This document shows positions 55,866 through 64,000 of a stretch of DNA of 64,000 bases, piece after piece; the stretch's first letter is position 1; each line of letters begins with the position of its first letter. This DNA comes from Flammeovirga kamogawensis (GTDB taxonomy: Bacteria; Bacteroidota; Bacteroidia; Cytophagales; Flammeovirgaceae): NCBI RefSeq assembly GCF_018736065.1, contig NZ_CP076129.1:1-64000 (forward strand), in the 5' to 3' direction. The position numbers and the translations under genes are program-made. The notes under the pieces were generated by a model, which saw only the letters and a program-made list of their open reading frames with translations, was not told where the DNA came from and made no database searches.

Positions 55866-55906
55866 TATCATAAAGTTTTTCAATCGAACAATAAAAATTA
55901 CACATT

Positions 55907-56110
55907 ATGTTTTACAACAATCAATCTAACCCTGAATCTTTTCAGGATAATGACTACGGCTTTATAGTGGACGAAAATGAAACTGAAAAGGAAGAAATAT
56001 TACAATCTTTAGAAACATTTTTTGATAACCCATTCCATTCAGAAAGCGCTTCAATGTACAGAGAAGACATGAATGAAATGGTCGATGAAATAGAATTCAG
56101 ATATTTTTAA
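55907..56110 (+). CDS. Small acidic protein of unknown function
   Basis: 67 residues, strongly acidic (about 20 Asp/Glu against 3 Lys/Arg), no signal peptide or membrane span: DNDYGFIVDENETEKEEILQ and EDMNEMVDEIEFRYF. It lies directly upstream of the acid-resistance cluster, in the same direction, with its own promoter candidate and 142 bp between. A role in that cluster is possible but unproven. Confidence 0.5.
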   Translation: MFYNNQSNPESFQDNDYGFIVDENETEKEEILQSLETFFDNPFHSESASMYREDMNEMVDEIEFRYF

Positions 56111-56154
56111 AAATTAGTATCAAAAAAAGACTAAAGAGTTTCAAAAAATAACAT

Positions 56155-56221
56155 TTACACAACGATAGTTTAGTAATTCCGTTTCACAAATTATAACAAA
56201 TAAGAAACATCGTTACACAAC
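56155..56221 (+). repeat. Direct repeats upstream of the acid-resistance operon
   Basis: TTACACAAC occurs at 56155-56163 and 56213-56221 (58 bp apart), with a related TTTCACAAA at 56182-56190 between them. They lie in the 142-bp region before the antiporter gene and could be binding sites for an activator. Confidence 0.4.
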
Positions 56222-56252
56222 TTGATTTATACATTTTAATAAATACACAATT

Positions 56253-57680
56253 ATGGAAAGTAAATCTACAAAAGTAGGCTTAGGCGGTTTGGTCGCCATT
56301 GTATTTGGCTCTATGATAGGAGGAGGTATATTTAATATCCCTCAGAATATGGCAGCTGAAGCATCATTAGGAGCAGTAATTATATCATGGATTATTTCTG
56401 GTATAGGCGTAGGTATGTTAGTTTATACTTTTAAGACCTTATCAGAAGAACGTTCAGATATTAGTTCAGGAATTTATGGATATGCAAAAGCAGGGTTTGG
56501 CCGTTTTGTAGGTTTTAATTCTGCTTGGGGATATTGGATAAGTGCTGCCTTAGGTAATGTAGCATTTGCAGTTATGTTAAACGATGCATTTGGTGTTTTC
56601 TTTCCTGTTTTATTAAAGCATGGTTGGCAAACAATAGTTTTTGGTTCTGGATTAATTTGGTTAATGAATTTTATCTCTCTTTTTGGAACAGAGAAAACAT
56701 CATTTTTAAATACAGTCTCAACTATTGCTAAATTCGTAGGTCTTATAATCGTTATTGGTATTTTAGTTATCTCATTTAAGTTTGATATATTCACTTCAGA
56801 TTTCTGGGGAAATGCCTATCACTTAGATGGTTTAGCAGAGCAGATTAAATCAACAATGTTGGTTACTTTATGGTGCTTTATTGGTATTGAAGGTGCAGTA
56901 GTTATTTCATCAAAAGCAAAAAAATCTTCTGATGTTGGTACAGCGACAACAATTGGTTTTATTGCTGCATTAGTAATGTATGTATTGATTTCTGTATTAG
57001 CATTTGGTATAGCACAACAACCAGAATTAGCAAAATTATCAGATCCATCAGCAGGTGCTTTATTGGGTATTGCAGTAGGATCTTGGGGAGCTACTTTTGT
57101 AAATATAGCAGTAATCATTTCAGTATTAGGTGCATGGATAGCATGGACTATCTTAGTAGCTGAAGTACCTCATGATGCAGCAAAAGACGGTGTGTTACCT
57201 GCTTTCTTTAAAAAAGAAAACAAAAATGGAGCACCATCAACAGCTTTATATATTTCTTCAAGTATTATGCAAGTGGCAATGATCTTTGTGGCGTTTGCAA
57301 GCGATGTTTATATGGCTGCAATTGATATAGCAGGGGTAATGATTTTACCAGCTTATCTACTTTCATCAATGTATTTATTGAAAGGTGCTAGCTTAAAACA
57401 ACTATTAAAAAATAAAAAGAATAGAAAAATAGCAGCCTTCATTGGTTTACTATCAACACTTTATTGTTTATGGTTAATCTATGCTGCTGGTATTTCATAT
57501 ATGCTTACCTCTTTTATCTTCTATGCAATCGGAATTCCTTTTTACAGATTAGCACATAAAGATGAAGTAAAAGCAGGAAAACAAATTTATACTAGAAACG
57601 AACGCCTTTTGGAAATATTCATCATAATTATGGCATTAGTAGCTGTAGTGATGATAGCAACTGGTCAGGTTTCTTTCTAA
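56253..57680 (+). CDS. Basic amino acid/polyamine antiporter (ArcD/AdiC-type, APC)
   Basis: 475 residues, about 12-13 membrane helices. Electrogenic exchange of a basic amino acid for its amine or ornithine. VGLGGLVAIVFGSMIGGGIFNIPQNMA (helix 1, GSMIGGGIF substrate motif) and GIYGYAKAGFGRFVGFNSAWGYWISAALGN match ArcD-type arginine/ornithine antiporters. CFIGIEGAVVISSKAKKSSDVG (helix 6) follows the family. First gene of the cluster: the ClC gene begins 13 bp after it, and an arginine-type decarboxylase follows, so a likely job is substrate-in/product-out exchange with protons consumed inside. Confidence 0.9.
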   Translation: MESKSTKVGLGGLVAIVFGSMIGGGIFNIPQNMAAEASLGAVIISWIISGIGVGMLVYTFKTLSEERSDISSGIYGYAKAGFGRFVGFNSAWGYWISAALGNVAFAVMLNDAFGVFFPVLLKHGWQTIVFGSGLIWLMNFISLFGTEKTSFLNTVSTIAKFVGLIIVIGILVISFKFDIFTSDFWGNAYHLDGLAEQIKSTMLVTLWCFIGIEGAVVISSKAKKSSDVGTATTIGFIAALVMYVLISVLAFGIAQQPELAKLSDPSAGALLGIAVGSWGATFVNIAVIISVLGAWIAWTILVAEVPHDAAKDGVLPAFFKKENKNGAPSTALYISSSIMQVAMIFVAFASDVYMAAIDIAGVMILPAYLLSSMYLLKGASLKQLLKNKKNRKIAAFIGLLSTLYCLWLIYAAGISYMLTSFIFYAIGIPFYRLAHKDEVKAGKQIYTRNERLLEIFIIIMALVAVVMIATGQVSF

Positions 57681-57693
57681 TAGGAATAGAGTC

Positions 57694-59007
57694 ATGGAAA
57701 GAGAGACTACATTATCACATAATCAATCAAGAATATTATTTCTTCTTTCTTTAACGGTTGGTGTATTGGTTGGTCTGTTAGGTGGAATATACAATTTAAT
57801 AACAGACAATGCAGTGTCGATTTTATCCTCTCTTCAACAAAATTCTTCTTCCGTTTTAGTCATATCAGTTATGGCAATGTGTACTTTCTTATCCTTTTAT
57901 CTGGTTAAAAAGTTTGCACCAGAAGCAGGAGGAAGCGGAGTTCAAGAAGTTGAGGGTAGCATGATTGGTGTTAGAAAAATAAAATGGAAACAAGTAATAC
58001 CAGTTAAGTTTATTGGTGGTATTGCTGCACAATTCGGAGGTATGGTAGTAGGTCGTGAAGGCCCTACCATACATCTGGGAGGTGCAATAGGAGAAGGTCT
58101 TTCTAAGTTATGGAAATATAAAGTGAGCGATTTAGATGTTAAGAATCACTTACTAGCATGTGGAGCCGGAGCTGGTTTAGCTGTTGCTTTTAATGCACCA
58201 TTAGCAGGTATATTACTTGTAATTGAAGAGATGAGACCTTCTTTTAAATTCAACTTTAGATCATACACAGGCATTATGTTAGCTTGTTATGTAAGTACTT
58301 GGGTAGCTCAGTTTATTGTCGGAAATAAAGTAGAAGTACCTGTAGTTGATGTTCAACTTTTATCAGGAATAGATTTTTATCATTTTATTGGTTTTGGTTT
58401 TTTCCTAAGTATTGCTGCAGTAATCTTCTTAAAGTCCATTAAATCTGGATACAAAGTTTTTGATTACTTAAAAAGTAGATCACCTTATTTAACCTTTACA
58501 GTTGTTGCTTTATTATTTGCCGTTGTTTATCAGATAAATCCAGATTTAAATGGTTCTGGAATGGCACTTTTAAGAACACATTTAGAAGGTGAAAATAGTT
58601 TAAGTTGGATTATCTCTACAGCCTCTTTAAGGTTTTTAGGAGGAATTATTTCATTCTGTAGTGGGGTAGTTGGTGGAGTGTTTTCACCGATGTTGTATTT
58701 AGGTTCTTCACTAGGAGAAATTTATTCAATGTTACTACCAAATTTAACTCCCTATTCTACAGAGTTTGCAATTTTAGGTATGGCAGGCTTCTTTACAGCA
58801 GTAGTTGGAGCACCAGTTACAGGAGTTATTTTAATTGCTGAGTTGACCGGGCAGTACGAATTAATATTACCGTTAGGCATAGTCTGTTTAGTATCGAATT
58901 TTATAACGCACAACCTTGGTGCAAAACCATTGTACGAGAGTTTATTAAAACGAGATATCAGGTTATTTGGTAACGAAAAATTAAAGAAAAATACAGAAAC
59001 GAAATAG
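57694..59007 (+). CDS. ClC-type H+/Cl- exchanger
   Basis: 437 residues. Cl-/H+ antiporter of the ClC family. The selectivity filter reads GGSGVQEVEG (usual GSGIPxxEG, Pro changed to Gln). The gating glutamate in GREGPTIHLGG is Glu122, equivalent to E148 of E. coli ClC-ec1. The internal proton glutamate in IEEMRP is Glu179 (E203). The Cl--coordinating Tyr in KPLYESLL is Tyr414 (Y445). These show an exchanger, not a channel. In E. coli, ClC exchangers act as the charge shunt during extreme acid resistance. Here the gene sits between antiporter and decarboxylase genes, 13 bp after the former. Confidence 0.93.
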   Translation: MERETTLSHNQSRILFLLSLTVGVLVGLLGGIYNLITDNAVSILSSLQQNSSSVLVISVMAMCTFLSFYLVKKFAPEAGGSGVQEVEGSMIGVRKIKWKQVIPVKFIGGIAAQFGGMVVGREGPTIHLGGAIGEGLSKLWKYKVSDLDVKNHLLACGAGAGLAVAFNAPLAGILLVIEEMRPSFKFNFRSYTGIMLACYVSTWVAQFIVGNKVEVPVVDVQLLSGIDFYHFIGFGFFLSIAAVIFLKSIKSGYKVFDYLKSRSPYLTFTVVALLFAVVYQINPDLNGSGMALLRTHLEGENSLSWIISTASLRFLGGIISFCSGVVGGVFSPMLYLGSSLGEIYSMLLPNLTPYSTEFAILGMAGFFTAVVGAPVTGVILIAELTGQYELILPLGIVCLVSNFITHNLGAKPLYESLLKRDIRLFGNEKLKKNTETK

Positions 59008-59027
59008 TAGTTTCTATAAAAAATATA

Positions 59028-59047
59028 ATTGAGGAATTGATCTCAAT
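59028..59047 (+). repeat. Small inverted repeat between ClC and decarboxylase genes
   Basis: ATTGAG-N8-CTCAAT in the 70-bp intercistronic gap, 31 bp before the decarboxylase ATG. It may shape the leader of that gene. Confidence 0.35.
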
Positions 59048-59077
59048 AGATCTCAAAAAATAAAAATTAATAATATC

Positions 59078-61357
59078 ATGAATTTACAAGAATGGCCTTT
59101 ATTAGTCGTATCAGAAAAACAAATTGATACATTTGAAAGCAATAGATTAAAAGAATTAATTACTCAATTAAATACTGATAATATTAAGACAATCTTATCT
59201 AAAAAATTAAAACATGTGGTTGATTTATGTACGAGTCAACGTGAAATATCTGGTGTTTTAGTAGATTGGAATTTAGATTTATCAGTTGAAGAAAAAACAA
59301 GTGTAATCTTAGAGTTACGTAAAAGATTTCCAAGATTACAGATTTTCATTTTAGCAGAAAAAGCTGCTCCAGAAGAATTACCAACAGCAGTATTAGAAGC
59401 ATCGAATGGCTTTTATTGGTTAGATGACGACACTATTACGTTTATGGCGGGTCGTTTAACGCACATGATTAAAGAATATGTAGAAGGTAATTATGGTCCA
59501 TTTTTTAAAGGACTTGTAAATTATGTTGATGAGTACAAATATGCATGGCATACACCAGGCCATATGGGTGGTGAAGGATTTAAGAAAAGCCCTGCAGGTA
59601 CTGCTCTTTACAACTTCTTTGGTGAGAATACTTTAAGATCTGATTTATCTATTTCTGTTCCAGATTTAGGTTCTTTATTAGACCATAGTGGTCCGATTGG
59701 TGACTCTGAAAAATTTGCATCAGAAACATTTAATTCAGATAAATCTTACTACGTTTTAAATGGTACTTCTACAGTAAATCAAATTATTTGGAGAAGCCAA
59801 GTTGCACAAAACGATTTAGCTTTAGTAGATAGAAATTGTCATAAATCTTTGAATTATGCAATGGTAATTACTAATGCAAAACCAATGTACATGATGCCAA
59901 GAAGAAATGCTCTAGGTATTATTGGACCAGTTAAAATGTCTGAGATGACAGCCACTACAGCTTTACATAAAAAATCTGCTTCTAATTTAGTTGGAGAAGA
60001 TGAAATGGGTAAAGAAATTGTAATGTCTGCATTAACAAACTCTACTTATGATGGTCTTGCATACAATGTAAGAAAAGTTAAAAAAGAATTGGGAGACCAT
60101 GTTAAATACATGCACTTTGATGAGGCTTGGTATGCTTACGCTCGTTTCCATCCAATTTATGATGGTTTCTATGGCATGACTCCTGATGAAAATAAAGAAC
60201 ATCCTCCAGTGTTCACTTCACATTCAACACACAAGTTATTGAATGCATTTTCTCAAGGTTCTATGTTGCACATTAAAGATGGTTCTAATGAAAAAATTGA
60301 TCCAGACGAATTTAATGAAGCATATATGATGCACGGGTCAACTTCTCCAAACTACCCAATGATTGCTTCTTTAGATGTATCTACTAAAATGATGCATGAT
60401 AATGGAGAGCAAATGAGTCATGATAATATCTTAGATGCAATTAGTTTAAGACAAAGAGTTGCACAAATGAACGATGAGTTTTCTGCAAAAGAAGATTGGT
60501 TCTTTGATATGTGGCAACCAACAACATATAAAGGTGAAAAATTTAGTAAAGTAGCTGCAGAAACTTTAGCGTCTAATCAAGATGCTTGGGTATTAAACCC
60601 AGACGATGCATGGCATGGATTTAATGGTTTAGAAGATGATTTTGTACTTCTTGATCCTATTAAATTAACCTTCACTACTCCAGGTGTAAACGCTGACGGT
60701 TCTTACACAGAACAAGGTATACCAGCTGGAATTGTATCAGATTACTTAATAAATAAAGGGATTGTAACAGAAAAAACAGATTCTTACTCTTTCTTAATGT
60801 TACACTCATTTGGTACAACAAAAGGTAAACAAGGTGAATTGTTATCTGCTTTATTGAACTTCAAAAAAGATTATGATAACAACACATCATTAAGATTAAT
60901 TTTCCCTAACCTTTTAGAAACTGATGCAGCTTTTTATGGTAAAATGGGCTTAAAAGATCTTTGTGATAAAATGCATACTTTCTTTAAAGAGAACGACTTC
61001 TTGAACCAAATGCAACAAGCATTCGAGATTCTTCCACAACAAGAAATGAAACCTGCAGAAGCCTACGAACAAGTAGTGCGTAAGAATGTAGAATATGTGT
61101 ACTTAGAAAACATGATGAAAAAAGTACCAGCAGTAATGATCGTACCTTATCCTCCAGGCATTCCAGTAATGATGGGCGGTGAAAGAATGGACGAGTCTAC
61201 TAAAGCAATACATAATTATCTTTCAATTTTAGAAAAATATGAAAATGCTTTTCCTGGTTATGAAAAAGATATCCATGGTGTTGAAAGAGATGTAGTAGAC
61301 GGTGTTATCAAATACAAAACACTTTGTATTAAAGATGCTCCTGAGTTAGAAGCATAA
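59078..61357 (+). CDS. adiA: Arginine decarboxylase, AdiA-like (Orn/Lys/Arg family)
   Basis: 759 residues (E. coli AdiA 756). PLP enzyme of fold type I. N-terminal wing (about 1-130), then core: TPGHMGGEGF, GTSTVNQIIW, DRNCHKSLNYA, FDEAWYAYARFHPIY and the PLP lysine in SHSTHKLLNAFSQG. That lysine is residue 386, the same number as in E. coli AdiA. FDEAWYAYARF is the AdiA form; lysine and ornithine enzymes have FDSAW instead. The C-terminal domain ends in YPPGIPVMMGGE. Product agmatine plus CO2 consumes one proton in the cytoplasm. Between the ClC and porin genes, 70 bp after the former. Arginine is the likely substrate, though lysine/ornithine cannot be excluded without assay. Confidence 0.93.
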   Translation: MNLQEWPLLVVSEKQIDTFESNRLKELITQLNTDNIKTILSKKLKHVVDLCTSQREISGVLVDWNLDLSVEEKTSVILELRKRFPRLQIFILAEKAAPEELPTAVLEASNGFYWLDDDTITFMAGRLTHMIKEYVEGNYGPFFKGLVNYVDEYKYAWHTPGHMGGEGFKKSPAGTALYNFFGENTLRSDLSISVPDLGSLLDHSGPIGDSEKFASETFNSDKSYYVLNGTSTVNQIIWRSQVAQNDLALVDRNCHKSLNYAMVITNAKPMYMMPRRNALGIIGPVKMSEMTATTALHKKSASNLVGEDEMGKEIVMSALTNSTYDGLAYNVRKVKKELGDHVKYMHFDEAWYAYARFHPIYDGFYGMTPDENKEHPPVFTSHSTHKLLNAFSQGSMLHIKDGSNEKIDPDEFNEAYMMHGSTSPNYPMIASLDVSTKMMHDNGEQMSHDNILDAISLRQRVAQMNDEFSAKEDWFFDMWQPTTYKGEKFSKVAAETLASNQDAWVLNPDDAWHGFNGLEDDFVLLDPIKLTFTTPGVNADGSYTEQGIPAGIVSDYLINKGIVTEKTDSYSFLMLHSFGTTKGKQGELLSALLNFKKDYDNNTSLRLIFPNLLETDAAFYGKMGLKDLCDKMHTFFKENDFLNQMQQAFEILPQQEMKPAEAYEQVVRKNVEYVYLENMMKKVPAVMIVPYPPGIPVMMGGERMDESTKAIHNYLSILEKYENAFPGYEKDIHGVERDVVDGVIKYKTLCIKDAPELEA

Positions 61358-61380
61358 TAGTTGGATTAATCACATACAAC

Positions 61381-61409
61381 GAAGAGGAGTTGTTTTGCAA
61401 TTCCTCTTC
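61381..61409 (+). promoter_or_regulatory. Stable intercistronic hairpin before the porin gene
   Basis: GAAGAGGA / TCCTCTTC (8 bp) extended by G-U and TTG / CAA to 12 pairs with a 5-nt loop. No T-run follows, so it is not a terminator. It lies between decarboxylase stop and porin start, where it could stabilise the mRNA or mark a processing site. Confidence 0.55.
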
Positions 61410-61424
61410 ACTACAAAAATCATC

Positions 61425-62582
61425 ATGAAAAAGAATTTTATTTTATTAGCGGCTTTAGTTTTACTAATTATTGCTAATGTAAATGCACAAGACAAAACAT
61501 TATCAAAACAAGACTCATCTACAGTTAAGGAATCGAATTATTGGCAATTCTTTAAAAAGAACCTTTCATTAACAGTAGACGCAAGAATGGATTTTACTCA
61601 TTTAGGATACCAAGATGATATGAACGGTGTCTATAATTCAGACCAACGTTTTCAATTTTCAGATTTTCGTATTGGAATGAGTGGCATGCTAAATAAGAAT
61701 TTTGGTTTTAACTTCTTATATAGTCCAAACGCATCAGGTTTAGGAGAGAATAATATTTCTGATGATATTCTTTATGCAAACATTACTTACTTATCTGATA
61801 ATGGACATTGGTTTTTCCAAGCAGGTAAAGGCTTCTTAAATGTAGGTACAGCAGAGCAATATTACGATCCCAATGATGTATACACGTATAGTATAATTGG
61901 TAACAATTTAGGTGTTTACAAAACTGGGGTAACGGTTCAGTACAATACTACAAGCGGGCAGTCTTTTGGTGCTCAGGTAGTTAATGGAGTGGCAGATACT
62001 TTAGGTAACCAAATGAACATGGAATATAATCTGTACTGGTACGGCTTTATAGTGAAAGATAAGATTAACACATTTGCCAGTGTAACAACTATAAATGATA
62101 AATCTGATTTAGCAACAAGTACACCTTATACCGTTAACCTGGGTTTGCAATGGATGTTAGGCGACTTTATTATTGATACAGATTATGCTGTTGCTAAGAA
62201 TATGCCTAATTTCTATGATAATGCTTTATACCAATCTGCACCAATTAAAGTAATGTATAACGGTAAAAAGTTCAAGCCATATATTAAATATATCTACAAC
62301 AATGTTCGTTTTGATGATCCTAATTATGAGATTTCAATGGATAACGGAACAGTTCAAGATATAGAAGATGCGAATGTGCATACTATCGAAGTAGCACTGC
62401 AATATTACCCAATCGAAGGTAAAAATTTAAGATTCCATTTAGTAGGGTCTTATACTACCGATGCAAATATTATGTACGGTACACCAGAAAATAATTATCC
62501 AGATTCACGTCAACATTACAACGCACAGTTCCAAGTTATGGCTGGTGTACGTATTGGTTTTGATGCACTGAAAGGATGGTAA
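61425..62582 (+). CDS. Outer-membrane porin, phosphate-selective porin O/P-like
   Basis: 385 residues from the ATG giving MKKNFILLAALVLLIIANVNAQ (signal peptide). The body is all beta-strand: LSLTVDARMDFTHLGYQDDM and FSDFRIGMSGMLNKNFGFNFLYSPN are like the OprO/OprP porin family, with GHWFFQAGKGFLNVG later. It ends VMAGVRIGFDALKGW, terminal aromatic. Expected to be a 16-strand trimeric porin. Placed in the acid-resistance cluster, it may give arginine or agmatine passage through the outer membrane; the link is inference. Confidence 0.75.
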   Translation: MKKNFILLAALVLLIIANVNAQDKTLSKQDSSTVKESNYWQFFKKNLSLTVDARMDFTHLGYQDDMNGVYNSDQRFQFSDFRIGMSGMLNKNFGFNFLYSPNASGLGENNISDDILYANITYLSDNGHWFFQAGKGFLNVGTAEQYYDPNDVYTYSIIGNNLGVYKTGVTVQYNTTSGQSFGAQVVNGVADTLGNQMNMEYNLYWYGFIVKDKINTFASVTTINDKSDLATSTPYTVNLGLQWMLGDFIIDTDYAVAKNMPNFYDNALYQSAPIKVMYNGKKFKPYIKYIYNNVRFDDPNYEISMDNGTVQDIEDANVHTIEVALQYYPIEGKNLRFHLVGSYTTDANIMYGTPENNYPDSRQHYNAQFQVMAGVRIGFDALKGW

Positions 62583-62671
62583 GTAGACACTTACTAACAA
62601 TATTAAATTGTAGAACGCTAAATGTTCTACCCATGTTATTAATAAAACAACTCTTTTAAAAAAATAATATT

Positions 62672-64000
62672 ATGCAAAAAGTTACAAAAAATTACCGCGT
62701 TGGAAAATGGCTTTCATCTGATCAAAAATTTCTTGAAAGTTGGTTAGAAAAATTAATTCATCATGTTGACAATAACCCTAAAAAATTATTACCTCCTGTA
62801 CAAGATTTAAAAGACCTTATAGAAGGAGAAAATTATTACAAAAATTTATTTACAAATATGTTTAATGAGGTTCCTAAAAAGGCTCCTTATAAAAACGACC
62901 CAACAAATAAACCTCAAATTAGAGATTACGATCATATGTTATCATTGATGAATGAAATTATGACGCAACCTCCTTACTTTAATAAAACAGGTTTAGTTGG
63001 TTTCCCTATTAATGCAATTTTAGACTGGCCAATGGGTACAGTATCTGGATATGTAGCATTTTTAGATAAAAAAGTAAACGAGAAATTAAAAGCAATTCTT
63101 CAATATTGGAGTGCATTTTTATCAAGTCAAGAATCTGCTAAAGTATTAAATACAAGCGAGTCTGGTTGGTTAAATGATTATGCTTTAGAGCAAATGTGTG
63201 ATGCCGCTTATGGATCAAATTTCTTAGATTTATTTCAAACAAAATCGGATAAGAAAGAAGAAAGCTATGGTTTTACATCATGGGATAATTTCTTCACAAG
63301 ACAATTTAAAGAAGGTGTAAGACCTGTTGCAGGAGTAGATAATGATAACATTATTGCCAATGCATGTGAGTCTGCTCCTTACAGATTAGTAACTAATGTT
63401 GCAGAAAAAGAGGAATTCTGGATTAAAGGACAACCGTATTCTTTAACTGATATGTTAGCAGGAGATGAACTTACATCTCAATTTGTAGGAGGTACTGTGT
63501 ATCAAGCCTTCTTAAATGCATTAAGCTACCACAGATGGCATAGCCCAGTTAGCGGTACTATTAAGAAAATTGTTTTTGTGGATGGTACGTATTATTCAGA
63601 AAGTTATTATGAAGGATTTTCTAACCAACAAGGTCCAGATGATTCTGCTCCAAACAACTCTCAAGCCTTTTTAACAGAAGTAGCAACAAGAGCTATTGTT
63701 TTTATTGAAGCTGATAATCCTGCAATTGGACTAATGGCGTTTATGTCGATTGGTATGGCCGAAGTATCATCAAATGATGTAACGGTAAAAGAAGGTCAAC
63801 ATGTATCCAAAGGAGAACAATTAGGTATGTTCCACTTTGGTGGGTCTACTCACTGTTTATTCTTTAGACCAGAAGTAGAGTTAGCTTTTGATTTACACGG
63901 TCAAAATGCAAGTCTTGAATCACATAATATTCCATTAAGATCAAAAATTGCAGAAATATATACTAAAACTCCTGACACAAAAGAAGTAACGGTCCAAGCG
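62672..64000 (+). CDS. PsiD-like pyruvoyl amino-acid decarboxylase (PSD family), 3' end beyond window
   Basis: 443 residues visible, open at the window edge. Resembles fungal L-tryptophan decarboxylase PsiD (about 439 residues), a branch of the phosphatidylserine decarboxylase family with the extra N-terminal PSDC-related domain: GWLNDYALEQM, YGFTSWDNFFTRQFKEGVRPV, ACESAPYRL, SYHRWHSPVSGTI (His287, His290), AIVFIEADNPAIGL, VKEGQHVSKGEQLGMFHFGGST. The self-cleavage Ser392 in FGGST should form the pyruvoyl group. No membrane helix is seen, which suits a soluble amino-acid decarboxylase better than a lipid enzyme. Fifth gene of the cluster, 89 bp after the porin gene. Substrate unknown. Confidence 0.85.
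   Translation, partial: MQKVTKNYRVGKWLSSDQKFLESWLEKLIHHVDNNPKKLLPPVQDLKDLIEGENYYKNLFTNMFNEVPKKAPYKNDPTNKPQIRDYDHMLSLMNEIMTQPPYFNKTGLVGFPINAILDWPMGTVSGYVAFLDKKVNEKLKAILQYWSAFLSSQESAKVLNTSESGWLNDYALEQMCDAAYGSNFLDLFQTKSDKKEESYGFTSWDNFFTRQFKEGVRPVAGVDNDNIIANACESAPYRLVTNVAEKEEFWIKGQPYSLTDMLAGDELTSQFVGGTVYQAFLNALSYHRWHSPVSGTIKKIVFVDGTYYSESYYEGFSNQQGPDDSAPNNSQAFLTEVATRAIVFIEADNPAIGLMAFMSIGMAEVSSNDVTVKEGQHVSKGEQLGMFHFGGSTHCLFFRPEVELAFDLHGQNASLESHNIPLRSKIAEIYTKTPDTKEVTVQA

Noticed and set aside
62672-64000. Housekeeping phosphatidylserine decarboxylase (psd)
   Set aside because: The long N-terminal PSDC-related domain, the lack of a membrane helix and the acid-operon context favour the PsiD-like amino-acid branch.

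Overview
The window is about 64 kb of AT-rich DNA with the marks of a Bacteroidota genome, probably a marine Cytophagales such as Flammeovirga or a relative. This rests on: a type IX secretion C-terminal sorting domain on a large glycoside hydrolase; a TonB-dependent receptor with a carboxypeptidase-like N-terminal domain; a triple-tyrosine/LuxR hybrid sensor; DUF6515, DUF6435 and DUF4212 families; almost no Shine-Dalgarno sites; several TAnnTTTG-type promoter elements; and dense bidirectional hairpin terminators. The genus is inference. No rRNA, tRNA or CRISPR array was seen.

Layout. 1-7.8 kb: an RND efflux permease, a secreted esterase, small secreted proteins and lipoproteins, and two very small ORFs bounded by terminators. 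7.9-15.5 kb: a tandem acetyltransferase-like protein paired with a 1418-residue SNF2 helicase, then a two-subunit Na+/solute symporter. 15.5-22.5 kb: a cupin with a palindromic operator in its promoter, DUF808 and YaaW-like proteins, a DbpA-type RNA helicase, a lipase-fold protein lacking catalytic residues, a HAD hydrolase and a YiiX-type lipoprotein. 23.3-26 kb: an NtrC-type regulator overlapping its kinase. 27.3-28.7 kb: a complete IS3-family element with terminal repeats, a 3-bp target duplication and a frameshift site, inserted 10 bp beyond the stop codon of a subclass B1 metallo-beta-lactamase. 29.7-42 kb: a quinone reductase, an SDR/DUF6435/SRPBCC operon, an HdeD-like protein, cydAB and an M1 aminopeptidase lipoprotein. 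42-50.5 kb: a membrane sensor-regulator and a GH5 enzyme with four CBM6-like modules, flanked by two paralogous cytidylate-kinase-like genes. 50.8-55.7 kb: a cystine/dicarboxylate symporter, an FkbM methyltransferase and a TonB receptor.

The most coherent system is at the right end, from 56.25 kb past the window edge. Five co-directional genes encode an ArcD/AdiC-type amino-acid/polyamine antiporter, a ClC H+/Cl- exchanger with both proton-pathway glutamates, an AdiA-like arginine decarboxylase, an outer-membrane porin and a pyruvoyl-type decarboxylase resembling fungal PsiD (L-tryptophan decarboxylase). Decarboxylation consumes cytoplasmic protons, the antiporter swaps product for substrate, the ClC supplies the electrical shunt and the porin could admit substrate. 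It therefore reads as a self-contained acid-resistance operon, with an unexpected second decarboxylase as its least understood part.
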